A DNA stretch of 64,000 bases from Solirubrobacteraceae bacterium. GTDB taxonomy: Bacteria > Actinomycetota > Thermoleophilia > Solirubrobacterales > Solirubrobacteraceae. Both the position numbers and the translations under genes were made by a program. Positions 33,793 to 42,809 of the stretch are shown here, piece by piece (the first letter of the stretch is position 1; each line of letters begins with the position of its first letter). Location of the stretch: assembly GCA_017882455.1 (NCBI GenBank), contig JADGPL010000002.1:62001-126000 (forward strand), read 5' to 3'. The notes under the pieces were generated by a model. It had not been told where the DNA came from. It saw nothing but the letters and a program-made list of their open reading frames with translations, and did not search any database.

Positions 33793-33993
33793 GTGAGCGA
33801 TCCCCGCCAGGCCGCATCGCCGGCCACCCAGCGCCTCGTGCTGGCCGGCCTGATCGTGCTCTACGGCGTGTACGTGATCGCGGCCGGGACGGGAGGCCTG
33901 CTCGTGCTGCCAGTCGGCGCCTTCCTGCTGCTCGCCGCCGGCGCCCTCGGTTGGAGATGGCGGGCGGGCCGAGACGAGAAGCAGACCGGCTAG
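33793..33993 (+). CDS. Small two-helix membrane protein
   Basis: This 66-residue protein has two adjacent hydrophobic segments (RLVLAGLIVLYGVYVIAAG and LLVLPVGAFLLLAAGALGW) and a basic tail (RWRAGRDEKQTG). It diverges from pdxS and converges on the RpiR-family gene 24 bases away. I recognise no family. Codon pattern and the upstream -10 box make it a real gene rather than chance. Confidence 0.55.
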   Translation: MSDPRQAASPATQRLVLAGLIVLYGVYVIAAGTGGLLVLPVGAFLLLAAGALGWRWRAGRDEKQTG

Positions 33994-34017
33994 GAAACGC
34001 ACCGCATGCGGCGAGGA

Positions 34018-34923
34018 CTACTTCAGCCTGAAGGCCTTGATGCGATCGTCGTACTGCGCGGTGTCCTGCGCGTACACGCCGTAGGCGAGCGCCTGGATGA
34101 CGCTGAGCAGGGCCGCGTGCGAGCGCACGTAGGCGGGACTGTTGGATGAGTAGTAGAGCTTGATCTGGGCGAGCTTCGCCACCTCTGAGAGGGTCGCGTC
34201 GGTGATCGCCGCCGTGTGTGCCTGGCGGTGGCGGGCGAGCTTCATCGCGCGCACCACCAGCGGGTGCGGGCGACCGGCCGAGAGCCCGATCACGAGCGTG
34301 CTGGGGTCGATGCGACCGAGGCGGCTGAGCGCCTCCTGGGAGGGGCTCGCCACCACATCCACGCGCAGGTCCAGCAGCATCAGCAGGTGGCGCAGGTAGC
34401 TGGCGAAGAAGGCCATCTGGTCGGTGCCCGCCACCAGCACCTTGTCGGCCGAGACGATCGCCTCGATCAGCGCCTCCACCGAGCTGCGCGAGACCTTGCG
34501 GGCTGTCTCCTCCACGTTGAGGTGATCGGCCGCCAGCGCCGCCTCGAACTCGTTCTGGTCGAGCGAGAAGAGCGGTGTGGAGCTCGAGCCAGCGGCTGCC
34601 CCCTCCTTCGCCGCCTTGGCGTTCACGCGCCTGTATTCCTCGCGCGCCGCAGCCTGCAGCTCGGGAAAGCCCTCGAAGCCGAGCGCCTGTGAGAAACGAA
34701 CCACGGTCGAGCTCGAGGTGTTGGCGCGGCGCGCCAGCTCCTCGGCGGTCTGGAAGGCCGCCTCGTCGAGGTGGTCCACGATGTACTGCGCCACGTCCTT
34801 CTGCGAGCGCGAGCACTCGTCGAAGCGGGCCTGTATGTACTTGGACAGGCTCTGGTGCTCACTCGTGCCGTTCGCGGGCGCGGTCGGGCGCTCGGGCGTC
34901 TTGGTGGCGGCGGCACGTTTCAT
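34018..34923 (-). CDS. MurR/RpiR family transcriptional regulator
   Basis: This 301-residue protein (start ATG 34923) has an N-terminal HTH of the RpiR class (DVAQYIVDHLDEAAFQTAEE, then TSSSTVVRFSQALGFEGFPE) and a C-terminal SIS domain (VLVAGTDQMAFFASYL, LVIGLSAGRPHPLVVR). The SIS domain usually binds a phosphosugar that controls DNA binding. No sugar-catabolic genes are adjacent except the pdxS operon and the RpiB remnant, so its target is open. The gene is monocistronic. Confidence 0.9.
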   Translation of the reverse strand: MKRAAATKTPERPTAPANGTSEHQSLSKYIQARFDECSRSQKDVAQYIVDHLDEAAFQTAEELARRANTSSSTVVRFSQALGFEGFPELQAAAREEYRRVNAKAAKEGAAAGSSSTPLFSLDQNEFEAALAADHLNVEETARKVSRSSVEALIEAIVSADKVLVAGTDQMAFFASYLRHLLMLLDLRVDVVASPSQEALSRLGRIDPSTLVIGLSAGRPHPLVVRAMKLARHRQAHTAAITDATLSEVAKLAQIKLYYSSNSPAYVRSHAALLSVIQALAYGVYAQDTAQYDDRIKAFRLK

Positions 34924-35128
34924 CGGCGCTTCTGTTCGACGTGAGGGCCTCTCACTCCTCCCCACCGTGGTCACGATCGCCCTGTGATCCGTCCGGCCGC
35001 GGCGCGCGTAGATAGGCTCAGCCCATGCAGAGCGCACCATCGATCCCATCCCCGAACGGCTCCCTCGGCGCTCGTGTGCGCGCCATCGCGATGGGCTCCC
35101 CCACGGCGATGGGTTTCCAGGTGCGAGC

Positions 35129-36394
35129 GTGAGGATCGCGATCGTCGGCGCCGGGGTCTCGGGCCTCGTGGCCGCGCACCTGCTTCACCCTCAGCATGAG
35201 ATCGTGCTGTATGAGGCATCCGAGTATGCCGGCGGGCACACCAACACGATCCGGGTAGAGACCGAACATGGAGTGCACCAGGTGGACACCGGGTTCATCG
35301 TGATGAACGACCGCAACTACCCCAACTTCACCCGCCTGCTCAGGCGTCTTGGCGTGGCCACCCAGCCCACCCACATGAGCTTCTCGGTGAAGGGCGAGGA
35401 GGAGGACTTCGAGTACTGCGGCACCCCCCGCGGGCTCTTCTGCCAGCCGCGCAACCTCGTGAGCGTTCGCTTCCAGCGGATGATCGTGGACCTGCTGCGC
35501 TTCAACCGCTCTCTGCGCGCGATGCTCGCCGGCGAGACTCACGGCGATGGTGAAGCCGCCCAGGACGAGTCGCTCGGGGACTTCCTCGCCCGCGGCCACT
35601 TCTCGCGCGCGTTCGTGGAGCGTCTGATCGTGCCTCAGGTGTCGGCCGTGTGGTCGGCCGATCCCCGCTCGATGCACAGCTTCCCCGTGCGCTTCATGGC
35701 CGAGTTCTTCGCCAACCACGGCATGCTCGGCTTCCGCGACCGTCCGCGCTGGGCCACCGTGGCCAGCGGCTCGGCGCGCTACGTGGATGCGTTGAGCGCG
35801 CCCTTTCGCGAGCGCATCCGCCTGAACGCGCCCGTGCACGCGATCGCCCGCCGCGAGGACCACGTGGAGATCGAGAGCCGCGGCGCCGAGCGCGAGCGCT
35901 ACGACCAGGTGGTGATCGCCGCCCACTCTGACCAGGCCCTTGCGATGCTCACGGACCCGAGCGCCCGCGAGGTAGAGCTGCTCGGCGCGATTCCCTACCA
36001 GCGCAACGAGGCCGTGCTTCACACCGACAGCGCGCTGCTGCCGCGGAGGCGCAGCGCACGGGCGGCCTGGAACTTTCACCTGCTGCGCGAGCCCAAGGCC
36101 GTGAGCACTGTCACCTACTACATGAATCAGCTCCAGCGCCTGCGCGCCGACCGCGACTTCTGCGTCACGCTCAATCGCAGCGAGGCCATCGACCCCGAGA
36201 AGGTGATCCGCACGATCCACTACGCCCACCCCGTGTACACGCCCGCGGGCGTCGCCGCCCAGGCAGAGCACGCGAGCATCTCGGGCCTGCACTCCCGCAC
36301 CCACTACTGCGGCGCCTACTGGGGCTGGGGCTTTCACGAGGACGGGGTGCAGAGCGCCCTGCGCGCATGCGCGCCCTTCGGGGTGACGCTGTGA
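35129..36394 (+). CDS. FAD-dependent amine-oxidase-like oxidoreductase of a fatty-acid modification operon
   Basis: This 421-residue flavoprotein begins at GTG 35129 with the dinucleotide fold MRIAIVGAGVSGLVAAHLL and the acidic end of the second strand (VLYEASEYAGGHTNT). The C-terminus has SGLHSRTHYCGAYWGWGFH, typical of the FAD proteins paired with cyclopropane synthases. It overlaps the DUF1365 gene by 4 bases (GTGA). The three-gene set FAD protein-DUF1365-Cfa recurs in many bacteria. The flavoprotein probably oxidises or reduces an acyl chain methylated by the third gene, but the exact reaction is not established here. Confidence 0.85.
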   Translation: MRIAIVGAGVSGLVAAHLLHPQHEIVLYEASEYAGGHTNTIRVETEHGVHQVDTGFIVMNDRNYPNFTRLLRRLGVATQPTHMSFSVKGEEEDFEYCGTPRGLFCQPRNLVSVRFQRMIVDLLRFNRSLRAMLAGETHGDGEAAQDESLGDFLARGHFSRAFVERLIVPQVSAVWSADPRSMHSFPVRFMAEFFANHGMLGFRDRPRWATVASGSARYVDALSAPFRERIRLNAPVHAIARREDHVEIESRGAERERYDQVVIAAHSDQALAMLTDPSAREVELLGAIPYQRNEAVLHTDSALLPRRRSARAAWNFHLLREPKAVSTVTYYMNQLQRLRADRDFCVTLNRSEAIDPEKVIRTIHYAHPVYTPAGVAAQAEHASISGLHSRTHYCGAYWGWGFHEDGVQSALRACAPFGVTL

Positions 36395-37182
36395 GGAGCT
36401 GCCTGTATGAGGGATCTGTGCGACACCGCCGCCGCGCGCAGGTGGACGACGAGTTTCACTATCCCCTGTTCATGGCCTACCTCGACCTCGACGAGCTTCC
36501 GGAGCTCTTCGACGGGCGCTGGCTGTGGTCGGCGCGTCGCCCCGCCGTGGCCCGGTTTCGTCGCTCTGACTATCTCGGGAACCCGGCAATACCGCTGTCC
36601 GAGGCCGTGCGTGCGCTCGTGCGCGAGCGCACCGGCGTCGCCCTCGACGGGCCCATCCGCCTGCTCACCAACCTGCGTTACTTCGGCCACTGCTTCAACC
36701 CCGTGAGCTTCTACTACTGCTTCGAGCCCTCCGGCGAGCACGTCCGCGCGGTCGTCGCCGAGGTCACCAACACGCCGTGGGGCGAGCGCCACTCCTACGT
36801 GATGCCCGTTGGTGTGACGGCAGACCGCGGCAGCGTGGCGCTGATGGAGGGCCGCTTCGCCAAGGAGCTGCACGTCTCGCCGTTGATGGGCATGGACCAC
36901 GTCTACGACTGGCGCCTCACCGAGCCCTCGCAGCGGCTGTCCGTTCACATCGAGTCACATCGCTCGAGCGGCGAGAGCGTCTTCGACGCCACCCTGGCCC
37001 TGAGACGGCGGGAGCTGAGCCGCCCGGAGATGGCCCGCGCCCTCGCCCGCTATCCGTTGCTGACGATGCGGATCATGGCCCGCATCTACGGCCACGCCCT
37101 GCGGCTGCGCCTGCGCGGCGCCAGCTACTTCCCGCATCCGGAGCGCACGGGCCAGCCCGAGCACGGGGCGCTGTCCTCATGA
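36391..37182 (+). CDS. DUF1365 protein
   Basis: This 263-residue protein starts at GTG 36391, overlapping the previous stop. DUF1365 motifs include SCLYEGSVRHRRRAQVDDEF, LLTNLRYFGHCFNPVSFYYC, VTNTPWGERHSYVM and FAKELHVSPLMGMDHVYDW. Its function is unknown. It consistently sits between a FAD oxidoreductase and a cyclopropane-fatty-acid-synthase-like methyltransferase and is thought to act in the same lipid modification. It overlaps cfa by 4 bases (ATGA), so the three proteins are made together. Confidence 0.92.
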   Translation: MRSCLYEGSVRHRRRAQVDDEFHYPLFMAYLDLDELPELFDGRWLWSARRPAVARFRRSDYLGNPAIPLSEAVRALVRERTGVALDGPIRLLTNLRYFGHCFNPVSFYYCFEPSGEHVRAVVAEVTNTPWGERHSYVMPVGVTADRGSVALMEGRFAKELHVSPLMGMDHVYDWRLTEPSQRLSVHIESHRSSGESVFDATLALRRRELSRPEMARALARYPLLTMRIMARIYGHALRLRLRGASYFPHPERTGQPEHGALSS

Positions 37183-38528
37183 GCACCGTCGAGATCACCT
37201 CCAAGGGCCCCCCGACGTCGGACACGCCGACGCCGGAGGCGAAGGCGACGGGCGGCAACCCAGCGGACCGACTCGCGCGCGCCCGCGCGCACGCGCGAGT
37301 CGGTCCGTTCGAGAACCCCATCGACGGCCTGGCACGGGCGATCGTGCTGCGGGTGCTCGCGCGGATGAAAGGCGGCGAGCTCGAGCTCATCGAGGACGAC
37401 TGCATCCTGTGCTTCGGCGCGCTCGAGGCCGAGCGCCCGCTGCGCGCTGTCGTGCGGGTGCGATCGCCGCGCTTCTACCGCCACATGCTGCGCGGCAGCC
37501 TCGGCCTCGCCGAGGGCTACATGCAGGGGGTTTGGGACTGTGAAGACCTCGTCTCGCTCACGCGCCTGGCAGCGCTCAACGTCGGCTTCCTCGACGCGCT
37601 GCGCCGGCGCCTGGCGCCCGTGCTGATCCCCGTGCAGCGCTGGCTGCGCTTCCTCGCGCGCAACACGCCAGTGCGCTCGCGCAAGCGCATCGAAGCCCAC
37701 TACGACCTCGGCAACGAGCTCTTCTCGCTGTTCCTGGACCCCACGATGATGTACTCCTGCGCCGTCTTCGAGGAGCCCGGAGCCACGCTCGAGGAGGCCT
37801 CGGTGGCGAAGCTCGAGCGCGTTTGCGCCAAGCTCGACCTCGGCCCCTCCGACCACGTGCTGGAGATCGGCACCGGCTGGGGCGGCTTCGCCATGCACGC
37901 CGCCGGGCGCTATGGCTGCAGGGTCACCACCACCACGATCTCGCGCGAACAGCACGCCTACGCCACCCGTCGCGTGCGCGAGGAGGGCCTTCAGGACCAC
38001 GTGACCGTCCTGCTGCAGGACTATCGGGAGCTCAGCGGCAGCTACGACAAGCTCGTCTCGATCGAGATGATCGAGGCGGTCGGCTGGCAGTACTTCCCCA
38101 CCTTCTTTCGCCGCTGCTCCGAGCTGCTCGCCCCCGACGGCGCGATGCTGCTGCAGGCGATCACGATCGAGGACCGCGCCTATGAGGTCGAGAAGGCGGG
38201 CAAGAGCTTCATCAACACCCACATCTTCCCCGGCGGCTGCCTGCCTTCGCTGGAGGTGATCTCGCGCTCGGTGGCACGGGTGACCGACCTGCGCCAGGTC
38301 CACCTGGAGGACATCACGGCCCACTACGCCACAACCCTCGAGCGCTGGCGCGAGCGCTTCCTGGCCGCCGGCGAGCGCCTGTCCGCCCTCGGCTACGACG
38401 AGCGCTTCCGCCGCCTGTGGGAGCTCTACTTCAGCTACTGCGAGGGCGGCTTTCACGAGCGGCGCATCCAGGACATCCAGCTGCTGCTGGCCAAGCCCGG
38501 CTATCGCTCAGAGCCACCGTCGCTGTAG
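37179..38528 (+). CDS. cfa: Cyclopropane-fatty-acyl-phospholipid synthase family methyltransferase
   Basis: This 449-residue SAM-dependent enzyme transfers a methylene or methyl to unsaturated chains of membrane phospholipids. The SAM site is DHVLEIGTGWGGFAMHAAG. The family segments IEAHYDLGNELFSLFLDPTM and MMYSCAVFEEPG, and MIEAVGWQYFPTFFRRCSEL further on, are present. The N-terminal 55 residues are a low-complexity Pro/Ala/Arg extension that contains a perfect 16-bp inverted repeat in the DNA (37264-37307). Product could be cyclopropane, methyl-branched or furan precursors; context with FAD and DUF1365 genes favours a multi-step modification. Confidence 0.93.
   Translation: MSTVEITSKGPPTSDTPTPEAKATGGNPADRLARARAHARVGPFENPIDGLARAIVLRVLARMKGGELELIEDDCILCFGALEAERPLRAVVRVRSPRFYRHMLRGSLGLAEGYMQGVWDCEDLVSLTRLAALNVGFLDALRRRLAPVLIPVQRWLRFLARNTPVRSRKRIEAHYDLGNELFSLFLDPTMMYSCAVFEEPGATLEEASVAKLERVCAKLDLGPSDHVLEIGTGWGGFAMHAAGRYGCRVTTTTISREQHAYATRRVREEGLQDHVTVLLQDYRELSGSYDKLVSIEMIEAVGWQYFPTFFRRCSELLAPDGAMLLQAITIEDRAYEVEKAGKSFINTHIFPGGCLPSLEVISRSVARVTDLRQVHLEDITAHYATTLERWRERFLAAGERLSALGYDERFRRLWELYFSYCEGGFHERRIQDIQLLLAKPGYRSEPPSL
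37264..37307. repeat. Perfect 16-bp inverted repeat inside the start of cfa
   Basis: Arms cggaccgactcgcgcg (37264-37279) and its exact complement (37292-37307) flank a 12-base loop. The repeat is GC-rich and would form a very stable mRNA hairpin about 85 bases after the start codon. Confidence 0.85.
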
Positions 38529-38531
38529 GGT
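38526..38531 (+). promoter_or_regulatory. -10 box (TAGGGT) overlapping the cfa stop codon
   Basis: The cfa stop TAG forms the first half of TAGGGT, which ends 8 bases before ATG 38540. The acyl-CoA dehydrogenase can thus be transcribed on its own as well as from the operon. Confidence 0.45.
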
Positions 38532-38539
38532 CCGCGGCC

Positions 38540-39700
<1,161 letters not shown>

Positions 39701-39706
<6 letters not shown>

Positions 39707-41683
39707 CGTCTTGGCCAGCTCGACGAAGTAGTCGAGCGAGGCCGGGTTGGCCAGCGAGTCAACGCTCGCGGCCTTGCTCGGGTCGGCTCCCATCAGGATC
39801 CGCTTGACGGGCACCTCGAGCACCTTGCCGGAGAGCGTGCGCGGGACCTCCTGGATCTGGCGGATCTCGTTGGGGACGTGGCGCGGCGAGCAGTCCTCGC
39901 GAATGCGGCGCTTGATCCGCGCGGCCAGCTCGTCGTCCAGGACGACGCCGTCGCGCAGCGTGACGAACAGGATCATCGAAAGCTCGCCGTCGGCCCGGGG
40001 CACGTCGACCACGAGCGCGTCCAGGACCTCCTCGACCGCGGCGGCCGCGCGGTAGATCTCGCTGGTGCCCATGCGCACGCCCTGGCGGTTGATCGTGGAG
40101 TCAGAGCGCCCGTAGATGACGGCGCCGCCACGCGGGGTGATGCGGATCCAGTCGCCGTGGCGCCACACGCCGGGAAACATCGAGAAGTAGCTCTCGCGCA
40201 GGCGCTCTCCGTCGGGGTCATCCCAGAAGTAGATCGGCATCGAGGGCATCGGCTCGGTGATCACGAGCTCGCCCACCTCGTCGATCACGCTGCGTCCCTG
40301 CTCGTCCCAGGCCTCCACGGCGCAGCCGAGCATGCGCGCCTGCAGTTCACCTTCGTACACCGGCAGCAGCGGACAGCCGCCGACGAAGGCCGTGCACACG
40401 TCGGTGCCGCCGCTGGTGGAGAACAGCCAGATGTCCGAGCCGACCTCCGCATAGACCCAGCGAAAGCTCTCGGGCGCCAGCGGCGAGCCGGTCGATCCGA
40501 TCGCGCGCAGAGCACCCAGGTCGTAGTCGCGCGCAGGCCTCACCCCCGCCTTCTCGGTGCTCGCGAGCAGCCCTGCGCTCACGCCCATGCAGGTGATCCG
40601 CGCGCGCTCCGCGAGCTCCCACAGGGCGCCGAGGTCGGGGTGGCCGGGGCTGCCGTCGTAGAGGACGATCGCCGCGTCCGAGTGCAGGCAGCCGATCAGG
40701 AAGTTCCACATCATCCAGCCGGTGGTCGTGAACCAGAACATGCGATCGCCACGGCGCAGGTCGAGGTGCAGGCGGCTCTTCTTGAGCTGCTCGACGAGGA
40801 TCCCGCCCTGGCTCTGCACGATCGCCTTGGGCAGCCCCGTGGTGCCCGAGGAGTAGAGCACCCAAAGCGGGTGATCGAAGGGGAGCTGCTCGAAGCGCAG
40901 CTCCTGCCCCTGGCCGCGTTCGAGCAGCTCGCTCCAGGCAAGGGCGTCCGGAGCCACGGCGGCCGGGTCCACCTCGGGCGAGAGATAGGGCAGCACGACC
41001 ACGTGCTCGACCGTGGGCAGCTCGGCGAGGATTCCCCTGACGACCGCCGTGCGATCGAAGTCCTTGCCCCCGTGGCGGTAGCCATCGACGGTCAGCAGCA
41101 CCTTGGGCTCGATCTGGGCGAAGCGGTCGATCACGCTGCGGGCGCCGAACTCGGGAGCGGCGCTGGACCAGACCGCGCCGATGCTCGACACGGCCAGGAA
41201 GGCGATCACGGTCTCGAGGATGTTGGGCATGTAGGCGACCACCCGGTCGCCCGGCACGACCCCGAGGGCGCGCAGGCCCCCGGCGGCCTCGGCCACGCAG
41301 ATGCTGAGCTCACCCCACGTGAGCTCGCGCAGCGGGCGCAGCTCGGAGGTGTGCACGATCGCGACCGCTTGCGGGTCCCTGTCGGCCAGCAGGACGTTCT
41401 CGGCGTAGTTGAGCTCGGCTCCCTCGAACCAGCTCGTGCCGGGCATCTCGTGCGAGGCGAGCACGCGCTCGTAGGGCTTTGAGGCGCGAACGCCGCAGAA
41501 CTCCCAGATGTCGGCCCAGAAATCCTCGAGCTCGGCGACCGACCACTGCCACAGCTCGGAGTAGTCGGCGAAGCGGCGCCCGTGGCGCTCGCCCGCCCAG
41601 TCCATGAAGCGCGTCAGCTCCGTGCTCCGGCGCATCTCCTCCGAGGGTTCCCACAGGGGCTGATGCTCGATGACGCTGGACAT
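39701..41683 (-). CDS. Acetoacetyl-CoA synthetase
   Basis: This 660-residue ANL-superfamily ligase activates acetoacetate to its CoA thioester with ATP. N-terminal features (RFMDWAGERHGRRFADYSEL, LWQWSVAELEDFWADIWEF) are typical of acetoacetate-CoA ligases. The nucleotide loop is YSSGTTGLPKAIVQSQGG. IRITPRGGAVIYGRSDSTIN and the C-terminal lysine motif LSGKVLEVPVKRILMG complete it. Together with the neighbouring acyl-CoA dehydrogenase this suggests ketone-body or short-chain acid use. Its start lies only 19 bases from the divergent aminotransferase start. Confidence 0.92.
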
Positions 41684-41688
41684 GCGGC

Positions 41689-41695
41689 TATTCTC
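41689..41695. promoter_or_regulatory. Overlapping divergent -10 boxes
   Basis: On the plus strand TATTCT (41689-41694) ends 8 bases before GTG 41703. On the minus strand GAGAAT (41695-41690) ends 6 bases before ATG 41683. The two boxes share five base pairs, so only one polymerase can open the site at a time. Confidence 0.5.
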
Positions 41696-41702
41696 GCGCT
41701 TC

Positions 41703-42782
41703 GTGAGCCTGTCCGCGCTGCGAGCCGAGTTTCCCGTGCTGGAGCGCGCGGCCTACCTGAACGCCGGCACCGACGGGCCGCTGCCCGCGGCCGCCACGCG
41801 CGCGGCCGCCGCCGAGCTCGAGCGCGAGCTGCTCGAGGGCCGCTCGGTTGCCCACTTCGAACGCCGCACCGAGCTCACAGACGCGCTGCGGACGGCCTAC
41901 GCCGCGCTCCTCGGCTGTGACACGGCCGACCTCGCGCTGACCACGTGCACGACCGAGGGCATCGCGCAGACGATCGGTGGGTTGGAGCTCGCCCGCGGCG
42001 ATGAGATCCTGACGAGCGACGAGGAGCACCCGGGCCTGTTGGGGGCGCTCGCGGCCGCGAGCGAGCTGCACGGCGTGGAGATACGTGAAGCGCCGCTGGG
42101 CGAGCTGGCCGAAGCGGTGGGCTCGCGCACGAGGCTCGTGGCCTGCTCGCACGTGGGCTGGATGAGCGGGTCCTTCGCGCCGGCGGAGCTGGCCGAGCTC
42201 GAGGTGCCTGTCCTGCTCGACGGCGCCCAGGGCGTGGGCGCGGTGCCGGTGGACGTGCACGCGCTCGGCTGCGACGCCTACGCGGGCGCCGGTCAGAAGT
42301 GGCTGTGCGGTCCTGACGGCACGGGCATGCTCTATGTGACGCCAGGGCTGCGCGAGCGCCTGAGCGTCTCCAGGCGCGGCTACGGCAACCTCGCCGACCC
42401 CTCCGCCGGCGTCGAGGCCTCGCTGCACGAGGATGCGCGCCGCTTCGACACGCTTGCGCTGAACGCCGAGACGGTCGCGGCGGCACTGGCGGCGGCCGAG
42501 GTGCTGGGCGAGGCCGGATGGGCCGCCGTGCACGAGCGCGCCATCGCCCTGGCCGCGAGCCTCGCCGAGCAGCTGGCGCAGCTGGAGGGTCGCGAGCCTG
42601 CCCCACGTGGGCCGAGCACGCTCGTGTCGTTCGCCAGCGAGGACCCCGAGGGCGAGCGCGTGCGACTGGCTGAGGCCGGGGTGATCCTGCGTAACATTCC
42701 CGATCGCCCCTGGCTGCGAGCGTCGGTCGGGGCATGGAACGACGAGAACGACCTCGATCGCCTCCTGACGACGCTCACCTGA
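41703..42782 (+). CDS. Class V aminotransferase-family PLP enzyme
   Basis: This 359-residue fold-type I enzyme is related to cysteine desulfurases and isopenicillin-N epimerases. The N-terminus is LRAEFPVLERAAYLNAGTDG. A phosphate-binding region is LALTTCTTEGIAQTIGGLEL, the Asp that holds the PLP ring lies in VPVLLDGAQGVGAVPVDV, and the PLP lysine is in AGAGQKWLCGPDGTGML. No catalytic Cys loop typical of a desulfurase is obvious. GTG 41703 is chosen from the -10 box; an upstream ATG would overlap the divergent gene. The next gene starts 27 bases later. Confidence 0.85.
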   Translation: MSLSALRAEFPVLERAAYLNAGTDGPLPAAATRAAAAELERELLEGRSVAHFERRTELTDALRTAYAALLGCDTADLALTTCTTEGIAQTIGGLELARGDEILTSDEEHPGLLGALAAASELHGVEIREAPLGELAEAVGSRTRLVACSHVGWMSGSFAPAELAELEVPVLLDGAQGVGAVPVDVHALGCDAYAGAGQKWLCGPDGTGMLYVTPGLRERLSVSRRGYGNLADPSAGVEASLHEDARRFDTLALNAETVAAALAAAEVLGEAGWAAVHERAIALAASLAEQLAQLEGREPAPRGPSTLVSFASEDPEGERVRLAEAGVILRNIPDRPWLRASVGAWNDENDLDRLLTTLT

Positions 42783-42809
42783 CGACCGTCTCCGGGAGCC
42801 GCCGACCAG

